Shown here one piece after another: positions 20,131 to 29,377 of a stretch of DNA of 32,174 nucleotides; the first letter of the stretch is position 1; every line of letters begins with the position of its first letter. The notes beneath the pieces were generated by a model. It saw only the letters and a list, made by a program, of their open reading frames with translations, was not told the DNA's origin and searched no databases. Source of the DNA: Gallionellaceae bacterium (GTDB lineage Bacteria > Pseudomonadota > Gammaproteobacteria > Burkholderiales > Gallionellaceae); NCBI GenBank assembly GCA_009773615.1, contig WSYA01000026.1, forward strand, positions 1 through 32,174. The letters run 5' to 3'. A program made the translations under genes and the position numbers.

Positions 20131-20240
20131 CGTCGTTAGCCTTTAGTCGCTAGTCGTTAGTCAAAAATCGTTAGTGCTAGCCGCTAATGCTAGCGGATTT
20201 CTCAGCTAGCCACTAACGTCTAACGTCCAACGACTGCCTT
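20131..20240. repeat. Inverted-repeat cluster between ilvC and psd, unit 1
   Basis: Imperfect palindromic arrangement of a short CTAACG/CGTTAG motif. AGTCGCTAGTCGTTAGT (20145-20161) pairs imperfectly with the direct motif starting ACTAACGTCTAACG (20212 on), and a small hairpin CCGCTA-ATGC-TAGCGG (20181-20196) lies between. Lies in the ilvC-psd gap and, if transcribed, would form a structured spacer in the operon mRNA. Confidence 0.65.
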
Positions 20241-20311
20241 AGCTTTTAGTCGTTTGCTATTCGTTGAAGGAACTAATCGCCAGTTGCAGAAAAGAGGTGC
20301 CCTTAACTAAC

Positions 20312-20341
20312 AACTATCGACTAACGTCTACCGACTGCCTT

Positions 20342-20343
<2 letters not shown>
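20312..20343. repeat. Repeat motif next to the ilvC stop, unit 2
   Basis: ACTAACGTCTACCGACTGCC (20320-20339) repeats the motif found at 20212 and 21430 in the same orientation, with single-base changes at the variable position. It directly abuts the end of ilvC. Confidence 0.65.
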
Positions 20344-21385
<1,042 letters not shown>

Positions 21386-21389
21386 TTAG

Positions 21390-21450
21390 GCGTTAGTCGT
21401 TAGTTGGTGTTGTCCGCCGCGCGGGTTTAACTAACGTCTAGCGACTGCTT
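21390..21450. repeat. Inverted-repeat unit between ilvH and ilvC, unit 3
   Basis: GCGTTAGTCGTTAGT (21390-21404) and ACTAACGTCTAGCGACTGC (21430-21448) form an imperfect inverted pair around a GC-rich centre. The right arm matches the motifs at 20212 and 20320. Confidence 0.65.
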
Positions 21451-21455
21451 TCAAC

Positions 21456-21947
21456 TTACAGCTTTAATATGCGGTCGCCGCGCCCGATCCCGGATGAACC
21501 GGTACGCACCGTTTCAAGGATTAAATTGCGGTCAATCGCGTTTAAAAAACTATCCAGCTTGGAACCCGTGCCAGTCAGCTCGATGGTGTAGGTCTTGTCG
21601 GAAACATCGATAATGCGCCCGCGAAAGATATCCGCCATACGCTTCAACTCCTCCCGCGCCTCGCCCTGCGCGCGCAATTTTACCAGCATCAATTCGCGTT
21701 CAAGGTGATTGCCGTCGGTCAGGTCTATGACTGCCACGACCTCAATGAGCTTGTTCAGTTGTTTTTTGATCTGCTCGATGATGGCATCGGAGCCGCGCGT
21801 CACGATTGTCATGCGCGACAGCGTCACATCTTCTGTCGGTGCGACCGTCAAAGATTCGATGTTATAGCCGCGCGCGGAAAATAGCCCGGCCACACGGGAT
21901 AAAGCGCCCGCCTCGTTTTCCATCAGCAGCGAAATGATATGTCGCAT
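21456..21947 (-). CDS. ilvH: Acetolactate synthase small (regulatory) subunit
   Basis: This 163-residue subunit activates the large subunit and gives feedback inhibition by valine. The N-terminal ACT domain is clear (HIISLLMENEAGALSRVAGL, then FSARGYNIESLTV), followed by a second ACT-like half with TYTIELTGTGSKLDSFL. Its length equals that of the E. coli IlvH. Start ATG overlaps the stop of the large subunit by one base (TAATG), implying coupled translation and equal amounts. Confidence 0.97.
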   Translation of the reverse strand: MRHIISLLMENEAGALSRVAGLFSARGYNIESLTVAPTEDVTLSRMTIVTRGSDAIIEQIKKQLNKLIEVVAVIDLTDGNHLERELMLVKLRAQGEAREELKRMADIFRGRIIDVSDKTYTIELTGTGSKLDSFLNAIDRNLILETVRTGSSGIGRGDRILKL

Positions 21948-23653
21948 TACAAATCCTCCGCCAAGATCACTTCGGACAGGCCTTTACCGCCAGGCACCAT
22001 GGGGAACACATTCTCGGTCGGGTCGGTACGGAAATCCATGAATACCAATTCGTCCTTGCGTGCGAACGCCTCGCGCAACGCGCCTTCCACATCGGACGGA
22101 TTGTCCACACGGATACCGACATGGCCATAAGCCTCGGCCAATTTAACGAAATCCGGCAAGGCATCCATATACGATTCAGAATAGCGATTGCCGTGGAAAA
22201 ACTCCTGCCACTGCCGCACCATTCCGAGGTAGCGATTATTCAAAGAGATCACCTTGATCGGCAAGCGGAACTGCTTGCAGGTTGACAACTCCTGAATGTT
22301 CATCTGGATACTGCCTTCACCCGTCACACAGGCAACTGGCGCGCCCGGATGCGCCAACTGCACCCCCATCGCCGCCGGCAGGCCGAAACCCATCGTGCCC
22401 AGACCGCCGGAGTTGATCCAGCGGCGCGGCTGGTCAAATTTATAGTACTGCGCGGCAAACATCTGGTGCTGCCCCACATCCGAGGTCACGAAAGCTTCGC
22501 CGTGCGTGATTTCATACAGCTTCTCGATCACATATTGCGGCTTGATGATCTCACTTGAATTCTTGTATTTCAGCGAATTGCGGGCGCGCCACTCGTCGAT
22601 CTGCTTCCACCAAGCCGCCAGCGCATCGGCATCCGGCTTTTGTTTGCTGCTATGCAGCACTGCAAGCAAATCGCCCAACACATTCCCGACATCACCAACG
22701 ATAGGCACATCCACTTGTACGCGCTTGGAAATGGAAGCCGGATCGATGTCGATGTGAATGATCTTGCGCGGTACAGAACCGAAATGCGCCACATTGCCGA
22801 TCACGCGATCATCGAAACGCGCGCCGACGGCCAGCAACACGTCGCAGTTCTGCATGCCCATGTTGGCTTCGTAAGTGCCGTGCATGCCGAGCATGCCGAC
22901 GAACTGCTTATCGGTGGCAGGATAGCCGCCCAAGCCCATTAGAGTATTGGTGCAAGGCATCCCCAGCAAGCGTACCAAATCGGCCAATTGCTTGGACGCA
23001 TCGGCCAGCACCACGCCTCCGCCCGCATATATCATCGGGCGTTTAGCCTCAATCAAGAGATGAGCTGCGCGCTTGATTTGCGCGACATCACCGTGCATCT
23101 CAGGATTGTAAGAGCGGATATTGACCGACGAAGGGTAGCTGTACTCCACTTTTTGGTTCGACACATCCTTGGGAATGTCCACCAATACGGGGCCGGGACG
23201 CCCGCTTTTGGCCAGATAAAACGCTTTCTTCATGGTGCTGGCGATGTCCTTGGCATCCTTCACCAAGAAATTGTGCTTCACGCAGGGACGCGTGATACCC
23301 ACTGCGTCCACCTCCTGAAATGCGTCTTCGCCGATATAACTGGTGGGCACCTGGCCGCTGATAACCACCAGCGGAATAGAATCCATATAGGCGGTAGCGA
23401 TCCCCGTCACCGCATTGGTGACGCCCGGGCCGGATGTCACCAATGCGACCCCCACTTTGTCGGTGGAACGCGAATAGCCATCGGCCGCGTGTACGGCGGC
23501 TTGCTCATGGCGCACCAGAACATGCTTGACTTTGTCTTGATTGAACAACGCGTCATAGATAAACAACACCGCACCACCCGGATAGCCGAATACATATTCG
23601 ACCTCCTCTTCCTGCAAACACTTGATGGCTATTTCTGCGCCTGTCAGTTCCAT
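21947..23653 (-). CDS. ilvI: Acetolactate synthase large (catalytic) subunit
   Basis: A 568-residue thiamine diphosphate enzyme that makes acetolactate and acetohydroxybutyrate. I start at the ATG at 23653 (MELTGAEIAIKCLQEEEVEY); an upstream TTG would add eight residues but lacks a better site. VFGYPGGAVLFIYDAL and RHEQAAVHAADGYSR hold the catalytic Glu; the thiamine diphosphate motif is GEGSIQMN (Glu replaces the usual Asp of GDGS, which I believe is common in betaproteobacteria), ending in the required Asn. It resembles isozyme III (IlvI) and may equally be called ilvB. Confidence 0.97.
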   Translation of the reverse strand: MELTGAEIAIKCLQEEEVEYVFGYPGGAVLFIYDALFNQDKVKHVLVRHEQAAVHAADGYSRSTDKVGVALVTSGPGVTNAVTGIATAYMDSIPLVVISGQVPTSYIGEDAFQEVDAVGITRPCVKHNFLVKDAKDIASTMKKAFYLAKSGRPGPVLVDIPKDVSNQKVEYSYPSSVNIRSYNPEMHGDVAQIKRAAHLLIEAKRPMIYAGGGVVLADASKQLADLVRLLGMPCTNTLMGLGGYPATDKQFVGMLGMHGTYEANMGMQNCDVLLAVGARFDDRVIGNVAHFGSVPRKIIHIDIDPASISKRVQVDVPIVGDVGNVLGDLLAVLHSSKQKPDADALAAWWKQIDEWRARNSLKYKNSSEIIKPQYVIEKLYEITHGEAFVTSDVGQHQMFAAQYYKFDQPRRWINSGGLGTMGFGLPAAMGVQLAHPGAPVACVTGEGSIQMNIQELSTCKQFRLPIKVISLNNRYLGMVRQWQEFFHGNRYSESYMDALPDFVKLAEAYGHVGIRVDNPSDVEGALREAFARKDELVFMDFRTDPTENVFPMVPGGKGLSEVILAEDL

Positions 23654-23691
23654 ATCAACAACCCTAGCCGGAAACAATTAAAGAACCGCAC

Positions 23692-23720
23692 AAGATAAAG
23701 GCTGGCAGCGTTTTGGTCAA
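23692..23720 (-). promoter_or_regulatory. Promoter of the ilvIHC-psd-pssA operon
   Basis: On the minus strand TTGACC (23720-23715), a 17-bp spacer and TATCTT (23697-23692). The -35 box contains the TGA stop codon of the upstream GGDEF gene. Predicted leader before ilvI is only about 30 bases, too short for an attenuator with leader peptide. Confidence 0.6.
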
Positions 23721-25363
23721 CCCCCAACTACCCAGGCCTGCTGCGCGATAGCGTCCTTGCGGGCACTTTTGCATTGGTACATGCGCTCGTCGGCCATGTG
23801 CATAAGCCTGTCTTTGGACGGATTTTCGAAGACGTATACCAAACCGAAACTGGCGCCCGCCAATTCAAAGCCTGCACTGCGCAATCCTTCTACCGTGACG
23901 GACAACATATTTTCGATTTCATGAAAATCTCCTTGCGGATGAGTGATGGCAAACTCATCGCCGCCCAAGCGATGCAACCGCGCCCCCTCCGGCAACTGTT
24001 GTTGCAGCAGATGGCCAAAACTGCACAACAATTCATCGCCGCGTTCATGCCCAAAAAAATCGTTGTAATGCTTGAGCCCATCCAAATCAATAAAAGTGAG
24101 ACTGCCCCGTTCCGGCAATTGCTGCAATTCGCTAATCAAAGCGAAGCGGTTCGGCAGGCCGGTCAATGCATCGGTGCTGGCAGCATGCAGATTTTGCATG
24201 GATACGAACAGCGCCTGCTCCTTTTCTTTGTGCAGCTGGGAAAACTGTTGCGCCAGCACGAAAGACAGCAACATGGCCTCCACCGTGATGGACAGCAAGC
24301 CCAAATGCTCCACGTAAAAAGTATAAACACCTTCCACGCGGTTCAAAGAAATGGCTGTCATACCCGCCGCAAAAAATACCCCGATAGCGACAAGATAAAA
24401 GCGCGCAGTTTGACTCCCGTCACGTGCACGCACGATGCCGCAAATCAACCCATACGTCAGATATAGCCCCACCGCCACCCTGACCAGCTCCAACGACCAG
24501 TTAGGCTTGAACAGTGCCAGCAAAGCAAAAATGGCAAAAAAAACCTTCAGCAGCATACCAGCGCCATACAGCCTCGGCTGCTTGGCGCGCTGTATGCCCA
24601 GCAAACCGATCACGAACAGGACATAAGCCCAGTTGCCGAACAACAAGAAGGGCGCGCTGATCAGATAAAACCAATGCAATTCAAATAACTGTGAAAAAAT
24701 AAGCAGCGCGGTCATGTTATAGAGCAAGTTGCTCAGAATAAACATGGAATACATGCCATCGACAAGATTGCGGCGAACGATAGAAAGGACACCGTAATAA
24801 AACACCAAGCTGAATAGAATTCCCACACAAGCCAGCGTCAAGGCATTGCCCGAATTGATGGCTTGGCGATAATCTTGTCGCGAATCGAGATAGAGTTGCG
24901 GCTGCGCCAGCAGAAATGGCGACGTGAGCTCAGTGATCAACCGATAGCGACCTGGCGGTAAATTCAATTCGCGCCCATGACGCAACCAAAATTGGGCTGC
25001 CTCGCCACTTTGGATGCCCCCCTTGGATTCCTCGATCAAACGGCCTTGCCTGTCGAATATCCGGTGATTAAATAAACCGATTACGCTGGTGTTCTTGAAG
25101 TCCAGCACGAGAGACTGATTTTGAATATCGAAATCGGCCTGATAGACAAAATGTCCGCCAGTGAGACTCAGCATATCTACCGGAACCAACTTGGTGTCAT
25201 CCAACTTCGATTGTCCGGCATATATCCAATCCGGCGGCGCACGAAACCATTGCCCGTCCAGCTCCAGCGGCTGCGCCTGTCCGGCAGCCCAAGGCCATAT
25301 GAGCAAAAAAAGTCCCGCATACAAACCGGCAAATAATTTCAAACGCAACATCTGCGCGAACAT
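23717..25363 (-). CDS. 7TM-DISM diguanylate cyclase
   Basis: A 548-residue membrane protein: signal or first helix (10-30), a periplasmic carbohydrate-binding-like 7TMR-DISMED2 domain (about 31-170), seven membrane helices (about 180-390), a short coiled linker and a GGDEF domain from about 405. GGDEF is intact (467-471), and TDALTGLPNRF opens the domain, so it should make cyclic di-GMP. The inhibitory RxxD is missing: residues before the loop read EGARLHRL, so product inhibition is not expected. The ilvI promoter overlaps its stop. The start is ATG at 25363 with a GGGAG-like site just upstream. Confidence 0.93.
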   Translation of the reverse strand: MFAQMLRLKLFAGLYAGLFLLIWPWAAGQAQPLELDGQWFRAPPDWIYAGQSKLDDTKLVPVDMLSLTGGHFVYQADFDIQNQSLVLDFKNTSVIGLFNHRIFDRQGRLIEESKGGIQSGEAAQFWLRHGRELNLPPGRYRLITELTSPFLLAQPQLYLDSRQDYRQAINSGNALTLACVGILFSLVFYYGVLSIVRRNLVDGMYSMFILSNLLYNMTALLIFSQLFELHWFYLISAPFLLFGNWAYVLFVIGLLGIQRAKQPRLYGAGMLLKVFFAIFALLALFKPNWSLELVRVAVGLYLTYGLICGIVRARDGSQTARFYLVAIGVFFAAGMTAISLNRVEGVYTFYVEHLGLLSITVEAMLLSFVLAQQFSQLHKEKEQALFVSMQNLHAASTDALTGLPNRFALISELQQLPERGSLTFIDLDGLKHYNDFFGHERGDELLCSFGHLLQQQLPEGARLHRLGGDEFAITHPQGDFHEIENMLSVTVEGLRSAGFELAGASFGLVYVFENPSKDRLMHMADERMYQCKSARKDAIAQQAWVVGG

Positions 25364-25744
25364 CTCTCCCCCATGCCTTTTATAATTTTAGCCGCAACTC
25401 TAGCACAACTTCCTTTGCGCAACATTGCCCGCCAATGCATACAAAAGGGTCGATGGGTACGCTTCAATGGCTCTGCAAGGGCGATGCAAAAAACTCAGGT
25501 ACCGATAGCGAGCCAGCTCTCGACATCCATCGAACAGCAAGCCCCCTTCAGCCGGAAATTTTGCGCCCCCGCCTTATTGATGAATGCGCCCTTGCAGCGG
25601 CTTATGTTGAAATCAACCGTTGCCCCCCAAACGAATAGCCCCCATTCGTATCAAATGGTTTTTATTCCACCGCGATTTCCGCAATATTTTCAAACATCAA
25701 CAGAAATTTGCTAGTATTCCGGCTCGCCTACAGGGAGCTTCCAG
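25364..25744. other. 381-bp divergent gap; promoter for the sigma operon
   Basis: No confident gene. A 67-codon frame (25435-25638) has no ribosome site and no recognisable similarity. A modest promoter, TTTCAA (25688-25693), 18 bp, TAGTAT (25712-25717), would start transcription about 23 bases before the CTG start of the sigma factor. No tRNA or riboswitch was recognised. Confidence 0.4.
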
Positions 25745-26323
25745 CTGAGCAGTCACTACGAACTTTCGCAATTCCTTGTCGAAGTCGAGCGACGCGCCTA
25801 CAAACAGGCGCTGTTTGCGGTTCGCGACCAACATGCCGCGCTCGACATCGTGCAGGACTCCATGCTTAAACTCGCCGATAAATACGGCGACAAGCCTGTG
25901 GACGAATTCCCCATGCTGTTTCAGCGCATCCTGCAAAACACCATCCGCGACTATTACCGCAGACAAAAGGTGCGCTCCTTCTGGACGACGTTGTTCTCTT
26001 CGCTTACCCCCCGCCACGACGCGGAGGATTACGACCCGCTGGACTCACTGCAAGACAAAAACAACAATTCGCAACCTCCCGAGCCGGATGCCTCGTTCGA
26101 ACAATCGCAACTGATTGCTCTAATTGAAGAAGCTCTGATTGAGCTACCCGCGCGTCAACGTGAAGCCTTCCTGCTGCGTTACTGGGAGGACTTGGATACA
26201 GCTGAAACTGCGGAAGCAATGGGATGCTCCGAAGGAAGCGTAAAAACACATTGCTCACGCGCAACACATGCGCTGGCCGCAAAACTACAGGAAAAAGGAA
26301 TAAGCCTGAAATGGACAACATAA
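25745..26323 (+). CDS. RpoE-like (ECF-type) RNA polymerase sigma factor
   Basis: A 192-residue sigma factor. Region 2 covers about residues 15-85 (ERRAYKQALFAVRDQHAALD, then IVQDSMLKLADKYG, and RILQNTIRDYYRRQKVRS) and region 4 covers 125-185 (LPARQREAFLLRYWEDLDTA, then GCSEGSVKTHCSRATHAL, the helix-turn-helix). The first ATG/GTG/TTG in frame is GTG at 25850, which would delete the first 35 residues of conserved region 2. The homologous N-terminus begins at a CTG at 25745, with GGGAG seven bases upstream, and an in-frame stop at 25712 rules out a longer gene. CTG is therefore the likely start. It overlaps the DUF3619 gene by 13 bases. Confidence 0.88.
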   Translation: MSSHYELSQFLVEVERRAYKQALFAVRDQHAALDIVQDSMLKLADKYGDKPVDEFPMLFQRILQNTIRDYYRRQKVRSFWTTLFSSLTPRHDAEDYDPLDSLQDKNNNSQPPEPDASFEQSQLIALIEEALIELPARQREAFLLRYWEDLDTAETAEAMGCSEGSVKTHCSRATHALAAKLQEKGISLKWTT

Positions 26324-26664
26324 ATCTAACCACAAATTCAATCAAACGACTCCTAAACCAGTCTGTTACACAGCTGGACGCCGCCGTTGTCGAAAATCTT
26401 CGTGCTGCCAGAAACCGCACATTAGAAAGCCATCGCGCGCTGCAGCACACTCCGGTATTGGCGTGGCTCAATCACCACGGAGTGTGGCCCGGCAGCCCGG
26501 CAAGCAACCATAAATTTCGCTCTTGGGCGTTGGCATTGGCATTTGCTGCGTGTCTGCTCAGCGGTGCCGCCTACATGCAGCAACTCAACGAACACGACCA
26601 TAGCGAAATCGACATCGCCATTCTGGCCGATGACTTGCCCGTTGACGCCTACGTCGAGCAATAA
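26311..26664 (+). CDS. DUF3619 family membrane protein (putative anti-sigma partner)
   Basis: A 117-residue protein beginning MDNINLTTNSIKRLLNQS, with a soluble N-terminal part, one membrane helix (about 71-89) and a short acidic C-terminal tail. This family is regularly found after RpoE-like sigma genes in betaproteobacteria; the layout (cytoplasmic helical segment plus a single span) resembles small anti-sigma factors, but that role is inference. The ATG at 26311 lies inside the sigma gene's last codons. The longer frame starting at 26224 lies within region 4 and is unlikely. Confidence 0.85.
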   Translation: MDNINLTTNSIKRLLNQSVTQLDAAVVENLRAARNRTLESHRALQHTPVLAWLNHHGVWPGSPASNHKFRSWALALAFAACLLSGAAYMQQLNEHDHSEIDIAILADDLPVDAYVEQ

Positions 26665-26668
26665 CACC

Positions 26669-27076
26669 ATGCGCCTGACTTACTCCGCCACGCTGTTGGC
26701 AGTTTTTTTGCTCTCACTGCCTGCGCTGGCGAGCGCGCAAGCGTGGATCGAACTCTCGCCGAAACAGCAGCAAGCCTTGGCACCGCTTTCCGGCGAATGG
26801 AATTCGCTCTCGGAAAAACAGCAAAAGCATTTTATCAGGATTGCCAAACGCTACCCGCAGCTCACTCCGCTGCAACAGCAACGCGTGCATGAACGACTGG
26901 CAAAGTGGAGCAAATTGACACCCGCGCAACGCCAACTGGCCAGAGAGAAATACAAGTCTATCAATCAGCTGCCCCCGGAAAAACGCGAAGCCGTGAAACA
27001 GACCTTGCGCGAACGGCATGCGAGAAAACATCCCGCTGCGGCCAGCGCCGTACAACCCGCCACGCCCGCCAAGTAA
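26669..27076 (+). CDS. DUF3106 family periplasmic protein
   Basis: A 135-residue exported protein. It has a signal peptide (residues 1-23, cut after ALASA), then a lysine- and glutamine-rich helical body with repeated LSPKQQQAL / LSEKQQKHF / LTPLQQQR / LTPAQRQLA / LPPEKREAV units of about 20 residues, and a Pro/Ala-rich tail. The repeats resemble heavy-metal-sensor or Spy-like helical periplasmic proteins, but there is no proof. It starts four bases after the DUF3619 stop, so sigma, DUF3619 and DUF3106 form one operon that may sense envelope stress. Confidence 0.85.
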   Translation: MRLTYSATLLAVFLLSLPALASAQAWIELSPKQQQALAPLSGEWNSLSEKQQKHFIRIAKRYPQLTPLQQQRVHERLAKWSKLTPAQRQLAREKYKSINQLPPEKREAVKQTLRERHARKHPAAASAVQPATPAK

Positions 27077-27127
27077 TTCAACCGCACCACTAGCTGGGCG
27101 ACGGGCGCTTCCGCACTGCCTGCGCCG

Positions 27128-28204
27128 CTAACGCCGCTCCGTTCTCCACATCAATGCCAGCGCTATCGTCAGAAACACCCAGCTGATCGCCGTGGCGCTC
27201 AACATCGGCTGCCAATCATTCAACGCGCCCAAATTGGAAAACAGCCTGCCGCCGAAATGGAAAGCCAAGCCGAGCACGATACCGATGAATATCTTGCCAC
27301 TTATTCCTCCTTCGCGTCGGTGGTAAGCGGCAAAAGGCAAGGCCAGCAACATCATGATCAACACCGCGATGGGATAGACCAACTTATTCCACATCGCTAT
27401 TTCATAGCGCCCGGTTTTTTGGTGATTGTCACTCAAATGCTGGGTGTACTGGTAAAGATCCCATGACGACATCTTTTCCGGCAACAGCAATAACACGTTC
27501 AGCAATCTCGGATTAAGCGTCGAGTGCCATTCGACTTTTTCCTGATTGTTGATAGTGGTGCCTTGCGAGTTGAAACGGGTTTGCCTCACGTCCTCCAGCA
27601 TCCACAGGTCGTTGCTGACATACGCGGCGCGCTTCGCGGCGGTGATCGTGCGCAAATGATAGGTCTCGTCAAACTCATAGATACTGACATTCCGCAGCGA
27701 GGTATCCGGCAATACGTTTCTGATATTGACGAAGCTGCGTTCGTCCTTGACCCAAACGCCGGAGCGGAATTCCTTCAGCGTCACCTGCGCATTCTTTGCC
27801 TTCAGCAGCAACTCTTGCGCCAGATGGTCACTCGGCGGCGCGATGAATTCACCGAACGCAAAACACAACACCACCAATGGCAAACCGATCCGCACCATGG
27901 CACCGACCATTTGCTTCAGCGACACGCCGGAACTCCGGTACACCATCAATTCCGAATTGCTCGCCATTTGTACGACGGCAAAGATCGAGCCTATCAGCGC
28001 CGCCAGTGGAAACAACTCGTAGATATGTCCGGGAATGATGAGTGCCACATACAGCAACACCTTGCCAATATGGTAGTTGCCATCCCCCATATCGTTCAAT
28101 TCCGTGATCAAATCCATAAAGGCGAACAACATGATCAGCACCGCGAAGACCATGGCCACGCTGGAATATATCTCTCTCGCCAAATATCGGGTGAGCAGCT
28201 TCAT
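27128..28204 (-). CDS. lptG: LPS export ABC transporter permease LptG
   Basis: A 358-residue permease that with LptF and two LptB ATPases pulls lipopolysaccharide from the inner membrane towards LptC. It begins MKLLTRYLAREIYSSVAMVF; the open frame runs further upstream inside lptF, but the ATG at 28204 overlaps the lptF stop (ATGA). Three membrane helices lie in the first 125 residues, then a periplasmic beta-jellyroll domain (about 130-260), and three more helices at the C-terminus. ELMVYRSSGVSLKQM is the coupling-helix region for LptB. Confidence 0.96.
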   Translation of the reverse strand: MKLLTRYLAREIYSSVAMVFAVLIMLFAFMDLITELNDMGDGNYHIGKVLLYVALIIPGHIYELFPLAALIGSIFAVVQMASNSELMVYRSSGVSLKQMVGAMVRIGLPLVVLCFAFGEFIAPPSDHLAQELLLKAKNAQVTLKEFRSGVWVKDERSFVNIRNVLPDTSLRNVSIYEFDETYHLRTITAAKRAAYVSNDLWMLEDVRQTRFNSQGTTINNQEKVEWHSTLNPRLLNVLLLLPEKMSSWDLYQYTQHLSDNHQKTGRYEIAMWNKLVYPIAVLIMMLLALPFAAYHRREGGISGKIFIGIVLGLAFHFGGRLFSNLGALNDWQPMLSATAISWVFLTIALALMWRTERR

Positions 28205-29343
28205 CGCACCAGTCGCCTCCACGAAAACACCGACAAACGCTTGTAGAACATCAGCACCATCAGCAGCACCATCACACCATGCACAGCCCATAGCCCGACA
28301 ACGACGCCGATTTTGCCCTGCCCGACCCAAGTAGCCGACACACCCATCATGTTGTTGTAGGCCATATAGATCACGATCGCGACGATCATGTTGAGCGACC
28401 TCCCTGCGCGGGGATTCACAAAACTGAACGGGATAGCCAACAGCGCCAGAATCAGCGCACTCAGGGGCAATCCTATGCGCCACTCAAGTTCAGATATATT
28501 CCAGCTGTTGGGGTTCTGTAGCAGATACAGCGTGGAAAAACTCTTGTAGTTGGGCGGTGCCTCTTTGACCTCTGCCGCCTCGATGCGCACCGAATAGCGC
28601 TCGAACTCGACGATCTTGAAATCGTGCTGTCCGGGGACGCCTTCATAACGCGTGCCATTTAGCAACACCAGAAAGCGATCTCCATTGGGCGCGGTTTCTT
28701 GCAGCCCCTCTTTGGCGACCATCGTGCCCTCTTTGCTGTTCTGCACCGACTGGACAAACACATTGCCCACCCGATTTTTAGTTGCATCAACGTTCTCCAA
28801 AAAGAACACGCGGTCAGCCTGCTTGGATTCACGAAATGCGCCCGGCGTAGCCAGAGCCACGTCATCGCGCGTATCCAGCCGGCTCTTGAACTCCTCCGCC
28901 TTCTGTTTGGCCCACGGGGTAAGCACCAGACTCAATAACGCGATCACACACACTACCGGTACGGCAAACCCCATCACCGGGCGTATCCAGCGCGTCAAAC
29001 CTATCCCCGAAGAAAACCAGACCACCATCTCGCTGTCGCGATAACTACGCGTCAGCGTCAGCAACACGGAAAGGTACAAGCTGACCGAGAGCAATATCGG
29101 CAGATAGTTCAGCGCGCTAAACCCCACTAGCGCCATCACCCCATCAACAGCCAACAGCCCGCTAACCGAATCGCCCAACAGACGGATCAGCTGGGTAAAG
29201 ACAATAATGCCCAACAGAATGGAAAAAACAAAAGCGCCGGTCACGGCAAACTCGCGCACCAATGAGCGGTAGAAAACCCCGCCTACGGCCCGCGAGCGCA
29301 ATGATTTTGACTTTTGTTGGTGAGATTGCGGATAATCCGGCAT
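28201..29343 (-). CDS. lptF: LPS export ABC transporter permease LptF
   Basis: The partner permease of LptG. The recognised LptF sequence begins at VFYRSLVREFAVTGAFVF, then three spans, a periplasmic domain (about 150-270), and three C-terminal spans. MVVWFSSGIGLTRWI is the LptB-contact region. The start is uncertain: homologues begin almost at FYRSL, but here the codon at that point is GTT; the nearest candidates are TTG at 29301 and ATG at 29343. I give the ATG (380 residues). The ATG is 34 bases from the pepA start, so the lptF promoter must lie inside pepA if that start is right. Confidence 0.92.
   Translation of the reverse strand: MPDYPQSHQQKSKSLRSRAVGGVFYRSLVREFAVTGAFVFSILLGIIVFTQLIRLLGDSVSGLLAVDGVMALVGFSALNYLPILLSVSLYLSVLLTLTRSYRDSEMVVWFSSGIGLTRWIRPVMGFAVPVVCVIALLSLVLTPWAKQKAEEFKSRLDTRDDVALATPGAFRESKQADRVFFLENVDATKNRVGNVFVQSVQNSKEGTMVAKEGLQETAPNGDRFLVLLNGTRYEGVPGQHDFKIVEFERYSVRIEAAEVKEAPPNYKSFSTLYLLQNPNSWNISELEWRIGLPLSALILALLAIPFSFVNPRAGRSLNMIVAIVIYMAYNNMMGVSATWVGQGKIGVVVGLWAVHGVMVLLMVLMFYKRLSVFSWRRLVR
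29307..29336 (+). promoter_or_regulatory. Promoter of pepA
   Basis: TTGACT (29307-29312), 18 bp, GATAAT (29331-29336). Predicted start near 29343, leader about 35 bases. It lies over the 5' end of lptF on the other strand. Confidence 0.55.
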
Positions 29344-29377
29344 AGTGCGCAGCACGACAAAACATAAGGGGAACAGG

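Noticed and set aside
20293..20303. An 11-base match (AGAGGTGCCCT) to the IS tip plus one flanking base, in the ilvC-psd gap
   Set aside because: Too short, no second end or duplication; expected occasionally by chance.
23654..23716. A leader-peptide attenuator for the ilv operon
   Set aside because: Only about 30 bases lie between the predicted transcription start and ilvI; no peptide rich in branched-chain codons or terminator hairpin.
25435..25638. A 67-codon frame in the gap before the sigma factor
   Set aside because: No ribosome site, no known motif, and a likely promoter region for the sigma operon overlaps the gap.
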